This document shows positions 43,905 to 56,727 of a DNA stretch of 64,000 nucleotides, in pieces. Position numbers and translations under genes: made by a program. The stretch's first letter is position 1, and each line of letters opens with the position of its first letter. This DNA comes from Pestalotiopsis fici W106-1 (Eukaryota; Ascomycota; Sordariomycetes; Amphisphaeriales; Sporocadaceae): assembly GCF_000516985.1 (NCBI RefSeq), contig NW_006917093.1, positions 1,612,001 to 1,676,000 on the forward strand, written 5' to 3'. Under the pieces are notes generated by a model. That model had not been told where the DNA came from. It ran no database searches and saw only the letters and a program-made list of their open reading frames with translations.

Positions 43905-46900
43905 GTTTGCAACTTCAACTTTCTCGTGCGATCACTACTCGTTGGTGTCAGTCAAATGTTGTATATCTTGTATAGTGTCTTCACCAAAACCCGTTTGCTA
44001 CTACGTGGTGATATTTTGCAGGCGGAGGGAAAGAGTCGGTGCTGTGCGGGTATACCGGAGACGCATCGAAGATATTCGCAGATACTTACAACTGGATCTT
44101 CTTGAAAGTAAAATTGCCGCAAAGACACGGACGTAACAGGTAATTGAGATGCAATTGACCATGCAAAATGCGTCGAAATTACTCTACATCCAAGTTTTGG
44201 AGAGAATGCTCATGGTCCTGGCTGCACCAAAATAATAATAAAAAAAGACCAGCGCGAGCAAGCCTGGTTGGCACGGTCGAATTGACACAAATCGAGCGGT
44301 CAGTAGCAGATGCTTGGCTTGCTGCTACAAGAAGAAAAAAGTCCTCGGGTGCGAGATCAACAAGAGGTCAGCTGGTGTCGATCGGCGGTCGACAGTTGAC
44401 TCTGGTGTGTTTGTTGACTCGTCTCCACGTTGTATGACACACTGGGAGAGGATAAAGATTGAGCACGAAACTGACGGTGCGAGGTTTGCTGTGCTGTGTC
44501 CTATTTTTTTTCCGTCGAATGTCCTTGGCTGCGACCAGGTACAACTAGTTGCAGGCTCTGCGATTAAATTTGAATGCCTTGGGGGGATTGGTCGAGAAGG
44601 CAGTCGGAGCAGAGGTCCAGGTCGTTGTTGTTGTTGTTGTCGTCGACAAACGAAACGAATAGACGAATAACAACAGGCCAAGGAAGGATTGAGAAGAGAA
44701 GAGTAGAAACAGAGAGGAAAGGAAGAAAGAGTGGAGGCCCGATATGGGTAACAAGGCGCCTAAATTTGCCGGGATCGTATCAAGAAAATGGTACAGTAGC
44801 GAAAGCGCTGGGCTAAAGTACACTGTACGGATCTTGGCTGGTTGGGTGACTTGGGTTGCAGCCGAACTGGAGAGTCTGGGGGTAACCAGCAGGGTGCTAG
44901 GGCGGGCAGATCGAAGGGCCGAAAAGCTGGCAAGGTCGGGGGGACGATGATTGTAGGTAGAATGGGATGCTTGGTATCTTCTACTACTATTGCCGATATC
45001 CCTGGAATCAATTGACCTCTCTTGAGGGGTTTGTAGATGGGGAGGTCGAGAGTACTTGGCCGAAGTGCGCGTACGGCCGTCTGTCTTGCTGTAGTCTGCC
45101 CAAAACTGCTCCGTCTGTCTGTGTCTCGCCTGCAATGGGGTGGAGTAGGCCAAGGAGGGTGACAAGAGAATGAAGGTGAGCTAGTAGCACAAACACGAGA
45201 AGAGAGTTGAAGCTTGCAGTGGTGTGTGGGGGTAATTGCTGAAGCCTGAGGCGGCTTGTAGGATACCGGAGGTAAGGAGTAACGAATGTGGTAAAGTAAA
45301 GGATATGGATATGAACCCAGGAATCAGACGACAAGAACGTTTGCGCGACAAGCGAATGTGGTATGTAGGTAGTAGAGTAGGTAGCTGCTACGTAGGCTGT
45401 AGCAGTAGCAGAAAAGCTTCTTTCCTGTCGAACGACAACGGCGACGACAATGTCCGAAAACGCCTCCCAAAACCTACATGAGGTGTAGGGGAACGAACGC
45501 TAGGGGCAACCGGGGAGTGGAAGACACTGCAGAAAGAGAGAGTGTGTAGAAATGAATGAAGCTGGGTGAACAAGGTGTCTCTGGATTGTCCGTAGCAGTG
45601 TGTTGCAACGACGGCAGACCGCGAAAAAAAAAACAACGATCAATCAATCATTCACCAGGAGTCACCCGCCGGGAAGGGAAAGAAGGCAACGAGCGAGCGT
45701 GTGGGTTGAGACAAGACAAGGGGGTGGGTGGGATGGTAGGGCGAGGAGAAGGGAAAGAGAGTGAAGGGGAAAAAATAACACGCGCAAACCAAATTGATGG
45801 AATGGACGGAACATGGGGATAATTCTTCTCGCTTCTTCCTCGACGGAGCCCAACTGAAAAGAATAGGCGCTTGGCACTACCATTGAGGCATGTTTAATGT
45901 TATTAGCGGGCATCCAAAAGGAGCAAAGGAATAGTGCATCAGCAAACATCATTCATTTCTCTCTTCTCTTTTTCCCTTCTCTTCATCATGTTCTACCAGG
46001 TCTCTGATGAATAATGTGCAACACCACCTACGTAGTGTATTACCAAGTTTTTCTTTGCCCGCTTGCCCGCCCAGGGGGAAAAAACGCGTCTTCTGGCTGG
46101 CCAGGGCACATGGAAGGACACACTTTTTACGGATAACTTGTGCAGAGATGTGTGCATACCGTACGTTGACTCTGGTACACCTAGGCACGTACCTATCTTG
46201 GACAACCGACCACGACTATCGACCAGGGGCATATGCAAGATCGTTGCCCCTTTTGGCAAAGATTCGTGGGCTCCAATCACGATCGACCGAGATGAGCCGC
46301 TGGCTTGCAAATTGCCTTAGGGATAACCCAACACAGCGCTGGAAACGAAAGACTGCCGCACTATCCAGCAAGTCCCGCTAAGCTGTGTCGCTGCTAGCGC
46401 ATGCTTAGAGGCGTTGCCGGCTCGTAACGAACCACTGCGGTGGTGAGCCGACTGAATAAAAACCGGGACGACCAAGCCAACGATCTCGTTGGCAAACCTA
46501 GATCGATTCGTTGTTTTCTGTATTCAGAGAGGTACTACCTGCTCTTGGCCGGCTTGGCCGGTCTGAGATACGCTAGCTACTGCAATTCCTAGCTTCAGCC
46601 GTGTAAAACTCATAAGGTTTGCGCTCAAATTCCTCGGACAAAATCCATCTACTACTGGGGAAAAAAGATCGATAGATCAAATAGACGGCCAAGACAGCCC
46701 GAAATCTGTATACACAGTGTAGGCAAAATATACTGCTGACCATACCCCGCTTACTAACACTTCACGACATGCCTGCATCATATTTCACAAGGAACAGAGC
46801 TTGAGATGATGTGACGACTCGTCCGATGACTTGTTCTTGGTTCGCAAGAGACGGGCCATTCTGTGCGCATTGCCCATGGCAAACATGGGTTGTGACAAGG

Positions 46901-49900
46901 GACAGGGTATCACGGCGCCCTAAGCCTCCGTATTTAGCGGGTGTTATTCCAGCGGGCAGGCGGGGCCGTCACCGGAAAGATAACGTCACCAAAAGAAGCC
47001 CATTTTAGAAGCGGCGAAAAAATAAATTAATAGCAGGAAGAAAAACCCTTTGGTTAGGAGGTGGCAGAAGAGGCAGCAGCGATGTTACCATGTAAGCGTC
47101 GTGCGCTTGCTATTGCCGAGCCAGTTTGCTGCCACTCAACTGCTTGCTGTGTCGTTGGAAGGGAGGAGGAAAGAAGTAAGTACAGTATCAGAATCAGCCA
47201 CGTAAAGGCTCGTGAAAGACAATAATTTCTGGTTCGCACAAAAGATACATTTACGCCGCTCAGGAAAATATAAATAAATATTACATTCTTCCCGTGTCAC
47301 CTGTTACGGCTCGATCTGTCGAAAAAGACCACCACACGCACAGTATAGGCTAAGCAAGATGCACGCTTTTAGTTCACTTATTAGTCGACGACAAGGCGCA
47401 GAGATTGTTACCCGTCCGTCCACACCAACCCAACCTCCTCAATTCTGCCAAGCGCATAAGAGCACTCAATACCAACTGTCACGTACTGTGTAAATGCATC
47501 GTGGAGTGTGTCAAGGCGGGCGGGCAATTGTGTTACAGACTGCCTCGGGATTTTTTCTCGTTTTCTCTCAGCAATCATCGCCTCCGGGAGGTCACGGAGC
47601 CAGCAGCTTGCATCAACTATCACACATGTGCTACTACACCAAACACGCCCCGTCCTCCCATCGCCCACCGTCGGATCTCGGTTGCTGCCTCCCTCGGAGT
47701 ATCACGAGTCCCCGAAAGCCCATACTTTGAATGTATCGCTCCCGGCCTGGCTTAGTCATACAACTCGTGCTTGGGGGTTGCAAAGGAATGCATTCTTCAT
47801 ACTATACCAAGCGACTGAACACCTAGGCAGTTGACAGTGAAGTCACGATCAACCGTAGGCACTGTACGACAGAGCTCATTGCTGCTTGCTATACTCTCTT
47901 CACACCCAATCATATCCGCCCGCCTCTCAATGATAGTTACGGAGCGTATAACAAATGCTTACCATCGCAGCGGGTGATGCCCGACTCTTACGTTCTGATG
48001 ATTGTTCACACGCTCGTTATTGGTAACTGCGACCCGATTTACAGGCATTCCAGACGGTCTTGACCAAGTTGCGCAGCTACACCAGCTCCGTTGTGAAACT
48101 CAACTGGCCCATCAAGAGATGATTGCCGTTGGTGTACGCAATACAAATCACGGAGTCACGACCACCAGTACTACAAACACTGCCGTTTTCTTATGGACAA
48201 GAGCTTATCTTTGCTGAGGGAAGTACTGAGGATTAAAATGACCACTCATACGAAACACCTTGTCCTCAGCCATGTCTCTGGCTCAAGAGAGGGCGTACCA
48301 TATTGTTCATATATTTCCAAGCTACCGCATCGGCGACCCCACAGTATCACACCCTCCCAAGCCACCCCGCTCATTATCAGGGACAAAAGATGTGGTTCGT
48401 AGCTGGCATGCTGCATTTCCGATACACTCCCATACATTTGAGAGCACTGCTCATGATCTGGCTCCAAGGTCTGATTGCTCAATGGCTCGTATCTTTCATC
48501 AAGGGTCCAGCACACCCTCCAAACAATACGGACGCACGGGGTCAGTACCGCGAACACCAGTGGGATCAATCCTAGTCACGATCTTATTTGGTGCTGATCC
48601 TGTGCAGGATACCTAGCTCATGAAAGAGCAAGGCGGACGCTTCACGCGCCCGCCGCGCGTACCGTAAGCAACGCCTTGGCTGTAGGATAGATTGATTATA
48701 GGGACGTCCATGGCTTTGAATATTGGCCAACGCAATATCACACAGCAATCGATTTGCGCCCTCCCACCATCCACACTTCTTCCTACTCTTCAGAGCACTG
48801 CATCGGAGTCCCCTTGCACAGATTTGGATTGCGATACATCTGGATGCAAGTAGTACAACTCCTTTGATATAGGATCCTTCTGGCTCGTATCACTATTATC
48901 CTCACCACAGCACTGTCTAAGAAAGCAGGCTACAACACACTGGATTGGATTTCTTCATGAGACAATCCTTGCCGCAACGGTCCTTTGAAGTCGGCTACGT
49001 GACTAATGTGCAGCTCTCGCCATAGCGACGCCACGGGCGAATAGTCGGCGTTGCACAGAATCATTCAAAGCAGCAGGATGTTACCGCCACACATTGTATA
49101 CCGAGTTGTCACATTTCGGTGCCACTACGCACGGCAATTTGCATTGAGCATCCGTCATGCCCTGTCATAGTGTCAGCAAGACAGAGCTCCCCCGCAAACC
49201 CACCCAAACTCGACTAAGTGACTGGTCTGCCGCTGATTGATCTGGAGAAATGCGAATCCTCATGAAGATTTTAGGTGCCGCATATTACACGTCAGCCAAA
49301 GCGAGTGAAGCTAAATCTCCAATTCCTCATCATCGTCAACCTCTTCGGACCTTTTTCTAAACTTGTTCCTGAAATCGCGAGTACTGCGATGCATCATCGC
49401 GCTTATCTTACGGAGCATTCTCATCGAGGACCACCAGGATCAAAGTGGCATTTGACTAGACGTGTCGCAAAATCGATGACGCTCGCTTATCCCTCCTCGA
49501 GTCACATTCCTGTTAAAGTCAGTGTCCCGGCTCGCGATACACTGCCTATCCGAGCCAAGACAGTATCAGGGCCGATCTAACAAACAGGCATGGCATTTAT
49601 TTCGCCGTACGCCGTGCAACCGGCAGACAGTGAAAGTCGAAAAGTCTGTTATTTATTTATGCACCGGACCGATTTATAGGCACATTGGCATCAGAAAACC
49701 AAGGCAAGGATATGGTTGCTATACTCCTCTCAAAGTGCATGCTCAAGGCCGACAGGTATTTGACTATTGGTTAGAACCGCACTTTACCATTGGAGCACAC
49801 CAGTCCTGGTACCAGTATCGGTACATTCTGTTGGATACCAAACGACTTTGACTGCCAGTGAACCGCAAGAATCCACTGTTTGATTCTGAAACGTTGCAAG

Positions 49901-50412
49901 AGTCAATACACGCCTGACTCGAGACTTGCAAGCAGATCCCCGCGCACACCGTCAAACCCTCAAAATTAGTTCTTCCCTTGCTTCATGGTAGGTTCGTTAA
50001 GCTTAACTTGAATATGTCAACGTGGGAGTATTTGCAGCTATCCTATCCGCGTAAATCGCTGCAAAATCACTTCGACGTGTCACATTTGCAGCCGACAACA
50101 ACTCCAGAAAAACTGCCGGCGTCTGCTCGGGCAGTCAGTTTGTAAAGGCGACCCCCTGTTATACTGTTAGACAATCGATGCCCTGCAAGTTTATAATCAC
50201 TACTGTGTACAAAATTCTGCGAAAGCCACAGCACATACTGCCGCGTGCTCGTTGGCGAAATGGCCCGAATCCGTGAACAAGATCTCATTGCATGAAGCAT
50301 AGACAAGGCTACGGGGCAACGTGGCATCCTGAGCGATCGGCAGGGTGCAGATCTTCGGAATATTTTTCTCGATCTTACTAAGAACAAGAAAGGATCTCAA
50401 TTCTTTCTCTCT

Positions 50413-50437
50413 CTCCTCCTCCTCCTCCTCCTCCTCC
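50413..50437 (+). repeat. (CTC)8 microsatellite
   Basis: About eight CTC units following a CT-rich lead-in. Confidence 0.8.
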
Positions 50438-50967
50438 AGATCACGCAGGCTAGGATTGATCCCTAAGAAGAAGAACCGCGTCTTGGCCTGCCGGTAGATA
50501 AGAGTATTTCAGCCGGTTTTTTTTTTCGACGTGCCTGATGCGGTAGTCACCACCCGTCTATACTTTCAGCAATTATTCCGTATTCGTGTCATAATAACAC
50601 TTTGCTTCCCCCCTCGCGACACAGTATGGGAGAAATAAAAGGCCGAATCCAAATTCAAGGGAGAAGATCTGACGTAGGGATCTCGATGGTTAGGAATATT
50701 CCGTGCTTGTCCAAAGTCCATTTTTATTATGTACTCTCTTTTTACCCCTGACTAGTGACTTAAAGAGCGAGAAGAGGAACGCGCCCACCGTTGGGACGCG
50801 AGCGGCGCGGGCCCAAAATTGCACGCGCCTTGGGCTGGTTGGTCCCAAAATCAGCATGTCCATTGGCCATGTCTTGTGCTGGCTGAATCCTACCGACTCT
50901 TCCCATCATCTTATTTGTGCTGGGTATGCTATATGCACGACGAAATAATGCCCGGGAACAATTACAC

Positions 50968-50982
50968 GTGTGTGTGTGTGTG
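50968..50982 (+). repeat. (GT)7 microsatellite
   Basis: Seven GT units. Confidence 0.7.
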
Positions 50983-52127
50983 GGCAAGTTGGGGTGAAAT
51001 GGGATCTTTTCTTCCGCCTCGTGGTCCCAATCGAGACAAAATTGAAAAAGACCCCTGTGCATAATTAAATCCTTCAAATGTTTGTTTCCCCCTGGCACCG
51101 TTTTCCCACTTGCAAACTAGATGAAAAGATACCCTTCCTTTCGCCTTGTCAAATCTTTTTTTTTTGCTCTCAGGAGTACAAGACCTTTTTTCTTTCTTTC
51201 CTGGTGGGTAAAATTAGAAAAAAGAGACGCACAGAGAAAGAGAGAATGAATTCATTGGTCACGGCCCTTCCGGTCAGACCTGTAACCGACGGGGGAAATT
51301 GGTGATCGGCAAACATTCGCCGCTACCACATTCCCTGACGTCGATCTCTTTTCTCTGGCTCCATGGCACCGGGAAGAAAAAGAAGGACAAGAGAGACCGC
51401 GCGCCATGTGGGGGGTGGCTCAAAGGGTATCCTCTCGAGGAGACCCTATTTTTCTTGTTTACTCCCCCCATTAAAAGGAAAGTTTCCGAAATGCAAGGAC
51501 TTACTGTGTATGAAATATGAAAGTCAACTGTAACCAAAGTAAGCAAAGCAACATGTAATGTGGTTCGTGACAGAATCTCAAATATCGGAGTCCGCGATGG
51601 AATGGTGGTGGAGAACATGTTGAGGAAGTGTTCTCGTTTCGATACACGATTTCAAAAGATCCATCGGCTATTGGAAAGATTTTTCTAAAAGGCTCATCAT
51701 ATACTAGAAGCCTCGAGGCTCTTCAGAGTCGGATTTGGCCTCACAATCAGCTGCTGTCCCTGGTGTATTCTAATTCGGTTTCATTCCTATTCAAACTCTA
51801 CCCAGAATAGCCTCATTGGCCACAAAAACAAAGGGTAATGGGGTCATTGTAGATACGTATTTCCAATACAAAGCATACCCAAGCCCATAAACTCCGAGCC
51901 TTTGGCAAAATACAAAAACTGCAGCTCTACCTAGCAAAACGGGAGCAGATATAGGCCACCGTCCCCGTAAACGCCACCCAATAACCCCTTGTGACCCTAT
52001 ATATATATACAATTGCTCCTTGCTTTGACCCATGGTGCGAGAAAAATAGCATTCCAATAAACACCCCTTCAGCATGGTATATATAACCTCACTCTCATCA
52101 TTCCAACACGCCAATAATCCCAAGTTT

Positions 52128-55100
52128 TCACGGTCGGTCCGGACTTGCACTCCGGCTCCGGCTCTCGATGCTTTCCACCATTGCCAGAACGCGTGTCATG
52201 GCGCGTTCAGGGCGTTTTAGTTGTACAGCCTGTGCTGAAAGGATCGGCGCGTCGCTATGCTGCGAATCACGCGAGCGTTGCCGGATGCTAGGTGAGCTGA
52301 AGAAAGGATCCTCCAGGGACGAGAAGGAGTCGGGCCGCGCCTCCGCCTTTGAGGAGGGAAGGAGACCCTCCAGCTCCCGGGTCATTGTCCGCTCCAGAGG
52401 TACGTCAGAATCTGTACCCAGACCCGAGTCGACAGTGTCTCGATGTGTTGGTATATAAGTCGGAGGTCCAATCTCGGAGCCCAGAGCCGAATCTACATTG
52501 TCCCGCTGTTTTCCCTTGTCCAAAATCACATCCTCCTCTTCGACCTCTTCGCCATGAGGGGGCTGTCTCTCTGATATGTAGCTCGATTCAGCCATTTCTG
52601 TCGTCGTTCTCGGCTCATCCCTGAGCTCGTACCTCCTCTTCTCGTCCATCTCAACCCTCTCATCGGTGTCTGGGTCAATGACAACGACACTCTCGCCGCT
52701 CTCGATATCCGGCTCGCCATTGACTATGCGCAGGGGCTCTCTAGGCACCGTGAACATGACCTGAACGAGTCGCTTTTCGACAGCCTTTTCAATGTCCCAT
52801 TCGTCATCTCCATCGCCCATGCCTCGTCTACCAAGTGGAAGGTCATCGTCGTTTCCTGCATCTCCAGCTTCCCATGCACCACGACCTCCTTTTCTTCTGA
52901 ACAGTCCGCCAGCGGCGATGGTCCCGAGACCCCCGGACTGTGGGTCATAATCTGAGGCTCCAGCCATGCTGTCACGCATTGGAGTGTCAAGGTAACTTCC
53001 AGGAGATGCTGATGACGGCGTTGAGCCGCTGAAAACGCGCCGGAGACTGCCCAACCATCCTCGACTGAGTCGTGGCTTATTCTTGCTCGGACTTCCTGGA
53101 GCGTCGTCCTCGTCATATTCGTGTCTACCTAGGAGCAACGATGGTCCTTCAGCTTGCAAGGTCGGAATAGACTTGGCAGTGTGGTATGATGGTTGACTGC
53201 TATCAGAGCTGCTAGTTCCACTCCTCTCTTCTGCTGCTGCGGTTGCAGGACTAACGCCGAAACCGAGACGTAGATGTGAACGCTGAGAGCCAGATCGGGA
53301 CACGCCACGGCTGGAATCGGATAAGTTGCTGTTTGTGCGCGCATCCTCGTCCCCGTTGTATCCCGAGCGCACCGACATGATTGACTTGACCGTGTTTCGT
53401 CGCACTGGCGATGTTCTACCTGCGCCACCAGCACTGTGTGTCGTCATTCGTCCTGTTAATAGTGCATCCGCTGCGTCCACGTCCGACATCCAGTCCTGCA
53501 CATCAGGATCCGTTTGCGGTCGGCTTTCATTCCCTGGACTTTGTGATACGTGACTTGCTTGAGGAAAGGAAAGAGGTCTGTCCGCTACGGGTGTCAAGAA
53601 TGGGTCTGAGTGCACGCTGTCCCTGGCTGTGTCCCTAGCAGGGGTGATAGGCTCTTCCACAGTTTGTGTTTCCTCGTCAGCTTCGTATATGGGATGTATC
53701 CCACCAGATCGCGTCGGACGATGACCCATAGGGGAGTCATAGCCACTGACTGGAGCCGGCATGTAGTGCCCCCGCGAAGTTCTAGGGGGCACTGGCTTGC
53801 GCAACATCGGCGCTGGAGTGTAGGAGAAACCAGCTGCATCTATGCTTCCGCGACCACCTTGTAGGCTTTGGTAACCTAGTGACCTGCCGCCAGTCATGTA
53901 TGGATCATGGCCACCGAGGTACCAGCTTGTGTCTTGACCATCGTGCTCCATCATGGGTTCATCCTGAAGGTAGTGGTTGGTATCCTGGGCTAACGATCGA
54001 ATGATATCCTCCCGGGAAGAATACTTGCGAACATGTCGCCAACGGAAGAGAAAATATGCCAGGATCGCGAGTATAATGGCACCGAAGCCCAAGCCTAGAC
54101 CAAGACCTAGACCTAATTGCCTTGCAGCGTCTTCGTCATCGTCATCGGACGTATCATCCCCTGCACTGGCTGCATATGTCGGGTTCGTATAATCTTCTGA
54201 CCAAGACATACTCGTAAGATTCAAAAAGGAAGGCTGGGTCGTCGACGTTTGCCTTTTGGAGTTGCTCCCGGAGGATGATATTTGGTAGCCTCCATAGACC
54301 ATCATGACGTTTCCTGGCAGCAGTGCTGCACCATGGCCGTAGATTCCCGAACCAGATGGCTGGTCCTCGGGGATTGTCCATTGCCAATCTCCATTTCCTC
54401 CGTACCCAAGGCCGAGGTCGAGAATAGCCAATTGTGGTGATGCAGCTGTCTGGGTATTCCCGACCCACCCGCCCAGGATTACTAGGGCGCTTCCATCTTC
54501 GTTCAGCACGGCGGTATGACCAGATCGTGGGTCCATAGTCGTTGAAGTGCTTTTAATGGCCAGTTCTGTGGAGCCTGATGAATTTGCCGTGCCTATACTC
54601 ACATAACCCCAGCTTTCTTCCGGCAAGCTCCAGATAGCTGCGGTACTGATGTTGACAAAAGCAGACTCCGTGTGGCCGCCCAGAACAACATAGTTGGCTT
54701 GCTGCGTCACGGTGCCGGATCTGTTCGATATCGACGGAGACAGTCCGGTAAAGGTGAATCCTGCTTCGGCTATTGGTGCACCTTTGTTTGTCAAGGAGTG
54801 CACTGCATAATCGGCAGTATTCGAGTCCGAGGGCGAGAGGCGCAGCATTTGATTAGAGTATGTTGCCTCGCTTTGTGCGAGTGTCTCATCAGTGACATTG
54901 CCAGGGCACATGCCACCATAGATATAAACGTCCATGGGGCCCATGACGGGCTCCAGCGTTGTTGAGAAACTTAGCCCTGCGCCGAGATAACCAGGACCGG
55001 AGTTACTTGATCCCAGTGCGCTCTGTGTCCAGTTGCCCTTTGAACCGTCCAGTGGTGGGTCCATTGTCCACACACCGGCATCGCTGGACGAGGAGCAATT

Positions 55101-55502
55101 GCCGGCATATACAATGAGTGTTCCATTATTTGCTATGCTGGGAGTAAAAGAGGCATTGCCGCTGGCGAGGAATGGCAGCTCGGAGGATAATATATCGAAT
55201 GTCAGATCCGATGACTTGATGGTGCTTGAGATGTTGAGAGCCAACAGTGAGACGGAATCATCTGTGGGCGAAAAGATATAGGCGACGTCGCAGCTGACAT
55301 TTTGCTGAAGAGGGACGCTGTTGGTGTTTGGCAGTAGAATAGTTGTCGGGACGTATGGGAGACTTTGCGCGAGGCCGACCTGTGTCAAGGACCACAGTGC
55401 AACCAGTCCGAACAAGAGTTGTTTTGCAGCGGGTAGCGATGAAGAGGTCGACCGCGAGAGGCGGCGAGCGACAGGCGATGCCATCCCGAGGGAGAGGAGC
55501 AT
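52128..55502 (-). CDS. Kelch beta-propeller single-pass surface protein with long cytoplasmic tail
   Basis: Single-exon ORF, 1124 aa from the first ATG (55502). An inner ATG at 55484 (MASPVARR) has a stronger context and gives 1118 aa. Seen: a signal peptide with basic n-region and core LLFGLVALWSLTQVGLAQ; an extracellular half with many N-glycosylation sites and kelch/galactose-oxidase-type blades (VYIYGGMCPGN, YVVLGGHTESAF, RSGHTAVLNEDGSALVILGG, GHGAALLPGNVMMVYGGY); an acidic DDTSDDDDEDAA spacer; one TM helix (about 460-485) beginning with alternating Leu-Gly residues; then HVRKYSSRED. The cytosolic tail of about 640 residues is Ser/Pro/Asp-rich with many possible kinase sites. No enzymatic residues were identified. 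Similar predicted proteins are common in Sordariomycetes, but I know of no assigned function. A cell-surface receptor or polarity factor is inference. Confidence 0.78.
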   Translation of the reverse strand: MLLSLGMASPVARRLSRSTSSSLPAAKQLLFGLVALWSLTQVGLAQSLPYVPTTILLPNTNSVPLQQNVSCDVAYIFSPTDDSVSLLALNISSTIKSSDLTFDILSSELPFLASGNASFTPSIANNGTLIVYAGNCSSSSDAGVWTMDPPLDGSKGNWTQSALGSSNSGPGYLGAGLSFSTTLEPVMGPMDVYIYGGMCPGNVTDETLAQSEATYSNQMLRLSPSDSNTADYAVHSLTNKGAPIAEAGFTFTGLSPSISNRSGTVTQQANYVVLGGHTESAFVNISTAAIWSLPEESWGYVSIGTANSSGSTELAIKSTSTTMDPRSGHTAVLNEDGSALVILGGWVGNTQTAASPQLAILDLGLGYGGNGDWQWTIPEDQPSGSGIYGHGAALLPGNVMMVYGGYQISSSGSNSKRQTSTTQPSFLNLTSMSWSEDYTNPTYAASAGDDTSDDDDEDAARQLGLGLGLGLGFGAIILAILAYFLFRWRHVRKYSSREDIIRSLAQDTNHYLQDEPMMEHDGQDTSWYLGGHDPYMTGGRSLGYQSLQGGRGSIDAAGFSYTPAPMLRKPVPPRTSRGHYMPAPVSGYDSPMGHRPTRSGGIHPIYEADEETQTVEEPITPARDTARDSVHSDPFLTPVADRPLSFPQASHVSQSPGNESRPQTDPDVQDWMSDVDAADALLTGRMTTHSAGGAGRTSPVRRNTVKSIMSVRSGYNGDEDARTNSNLSDSSRGVSRSGSQRSHLRLGFGVSPATAAAEERSGTSSSDSSQPSYHTAKSIPTLQAEGPSLLLGRHEYDEDDAPGSPSKNKPRLSRGWLGSLRRVFSGSTPSSASPGSYLDTPMRDSMAGASDYDPQSGGLGTIAAGGLFRRKGGRGAWEAGDAGNDDDLPLGRRGMGDGDDEWDIEKAVEKRLVQVMFTVPREPLRIVNGEPDIESGESVVVIDPDTDERVEMDEKRRYELRDEPRTTTEMAESSYISERQPPHGEEVEEEDVILDKGKQRDNVDSALGSEIGPPTYIPTHRDTVDSGLGTDSDVPLERTMTRELEGLLPSSKAEARPDSFSSLEDPFFSSPSIRQRSRDSQHSDAPILSAQAVQLKRPERAMTRVLAMVESIESRSRSASPDRP

Positions 55503-56727
55503 TTGGTGTTTAGCCCGCCAGCATGATCCGACTCGTATGCACTGCAGCGCGCGCGCAGTGTTGACGTGAAAGGTTGAGACGACGACAGCGACGACGAAGA
55601 CAATGGCCACGAATAACAGGACAAGAAGAAAACCTTGTAAGAAGCAAACAAGGAATCAGTTAGGCCGCAACAATACCATTAATTCGTCTGCATTAGAGCC
55701 GCAGGTTAATCGATCGAATCAATGTTTGGCGGGGCGAACGGTTGAGTTGGCGGATGTCAATATGGGGCTTGCTCTTAGCAACGTTGAGCGCACGGGGCAA
55801 AGGATGGACAATGAACACGATGATAGATGGGCTATAGCCGATCGATCGTCTGACTGACTGGGTAGCAATAAGAAAATGGTAAAAAAAGAGACTGGGCCCC
55901 GTCCGATCTGGTGGATCTACTCGGAACACACGGTCGCAAATTGTGGTCGACAAAAGCAGATGGCTGGAAGCTGTTTGATAACGAAAATGTCTGCGCTATT
56001 CTCGAGGTTGCATTCGACAAACAAGAAAGCAGAACTGACAGGCAAGTCGACAAGACCTAAAAGATCAGCAAGAACTTTTACCAAGAGGAAGCAAACCAAG
56101 GCAGAGAGACAGACAGACAGATTTACCATATCATGTGTGCACAAACTTGGGAGGTCGGGGAGACAAGAACAGGTGGGGTGGGGAGTGTTGTCACGGCAAC
56201 TGGCTGCTCGGTAAGATCCGAGTAGGACTGGAAATAGGCAAACAGGGGTCCCAACCACCTAACTGTGAGCATGTCTAGCACGTCTGCAGCCAATAAAATT
56301 CCCCGAACGCGTAAGTCCAACGACCCTGGAATCCTTGGCAGGTCGCTTACACAAGTTCCAAGGCAATAACTATATGAGCCCCAGCAAGGTGGGCAGTTCA
56401 GTGTTGGAAGCCTCACTTATGATAAAGCGGGCCACCGACGATGGATATTTATTCGCACAATTGCAAAAATACATACAATGCACAGAAGGTACCTTGTTAG
56501 GCAATTCGTTATCTTTATCTTTGGATATGGGACGAAATTCCAGTCGCACTTGTTGGCATCAAAGACTTCTCGGCAACGTACTCCAACCTAGACGTACCCA
56601 AGTCTTAGCTATCTCTGCGACAAAATAACAAATCCCGGCTTCATGTTTCAATATCATACCCTCTCCCTCCTCACAAGCACAACAAACATGAACAACTCCG
56701 ATCAGCACCTAGATAATACCAGATGCT
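55503..56727. other. Intergenic between kelch and coiled-coil genes
   Basis: 1.2 kb between two same-strand genes. The left 0.7 kb should be promoter and 5' leader of the kelch gene, the right part the 3' end of the coiled-coil gene. No RNA or further gene seen. Confidence 0.5.

Larger units (their letters stand above)
43905..52127. other. Long gene-empty region upstream of WSC gene (8.2 kb)
   Basis: Read on both strands. No recognisable protein domain, tRNA, transposase or terminal repeat. The nearest 2 kb to the WSC gene is purine/pyrimidine-skewed and low in complexity, as in long fungal 5' leaders. Open frames of 80-200 codons (for example complement 44545-45165) lack ATG starts or are low-complexity. 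Microsatellites lie at 50413-50437 and 50968-50982. Candidate long non-coding transcripts cannot be judged from sequence alone. Confidence 0.45.

Noticed and set aside
44545..45165. 206-codon minus-strand open frame upstream of the WSC gene
   Set aside because: Begins without ATG and is partly built on a trinucleotide repeat (poly-Thr); looks like leader or promoter DNA.
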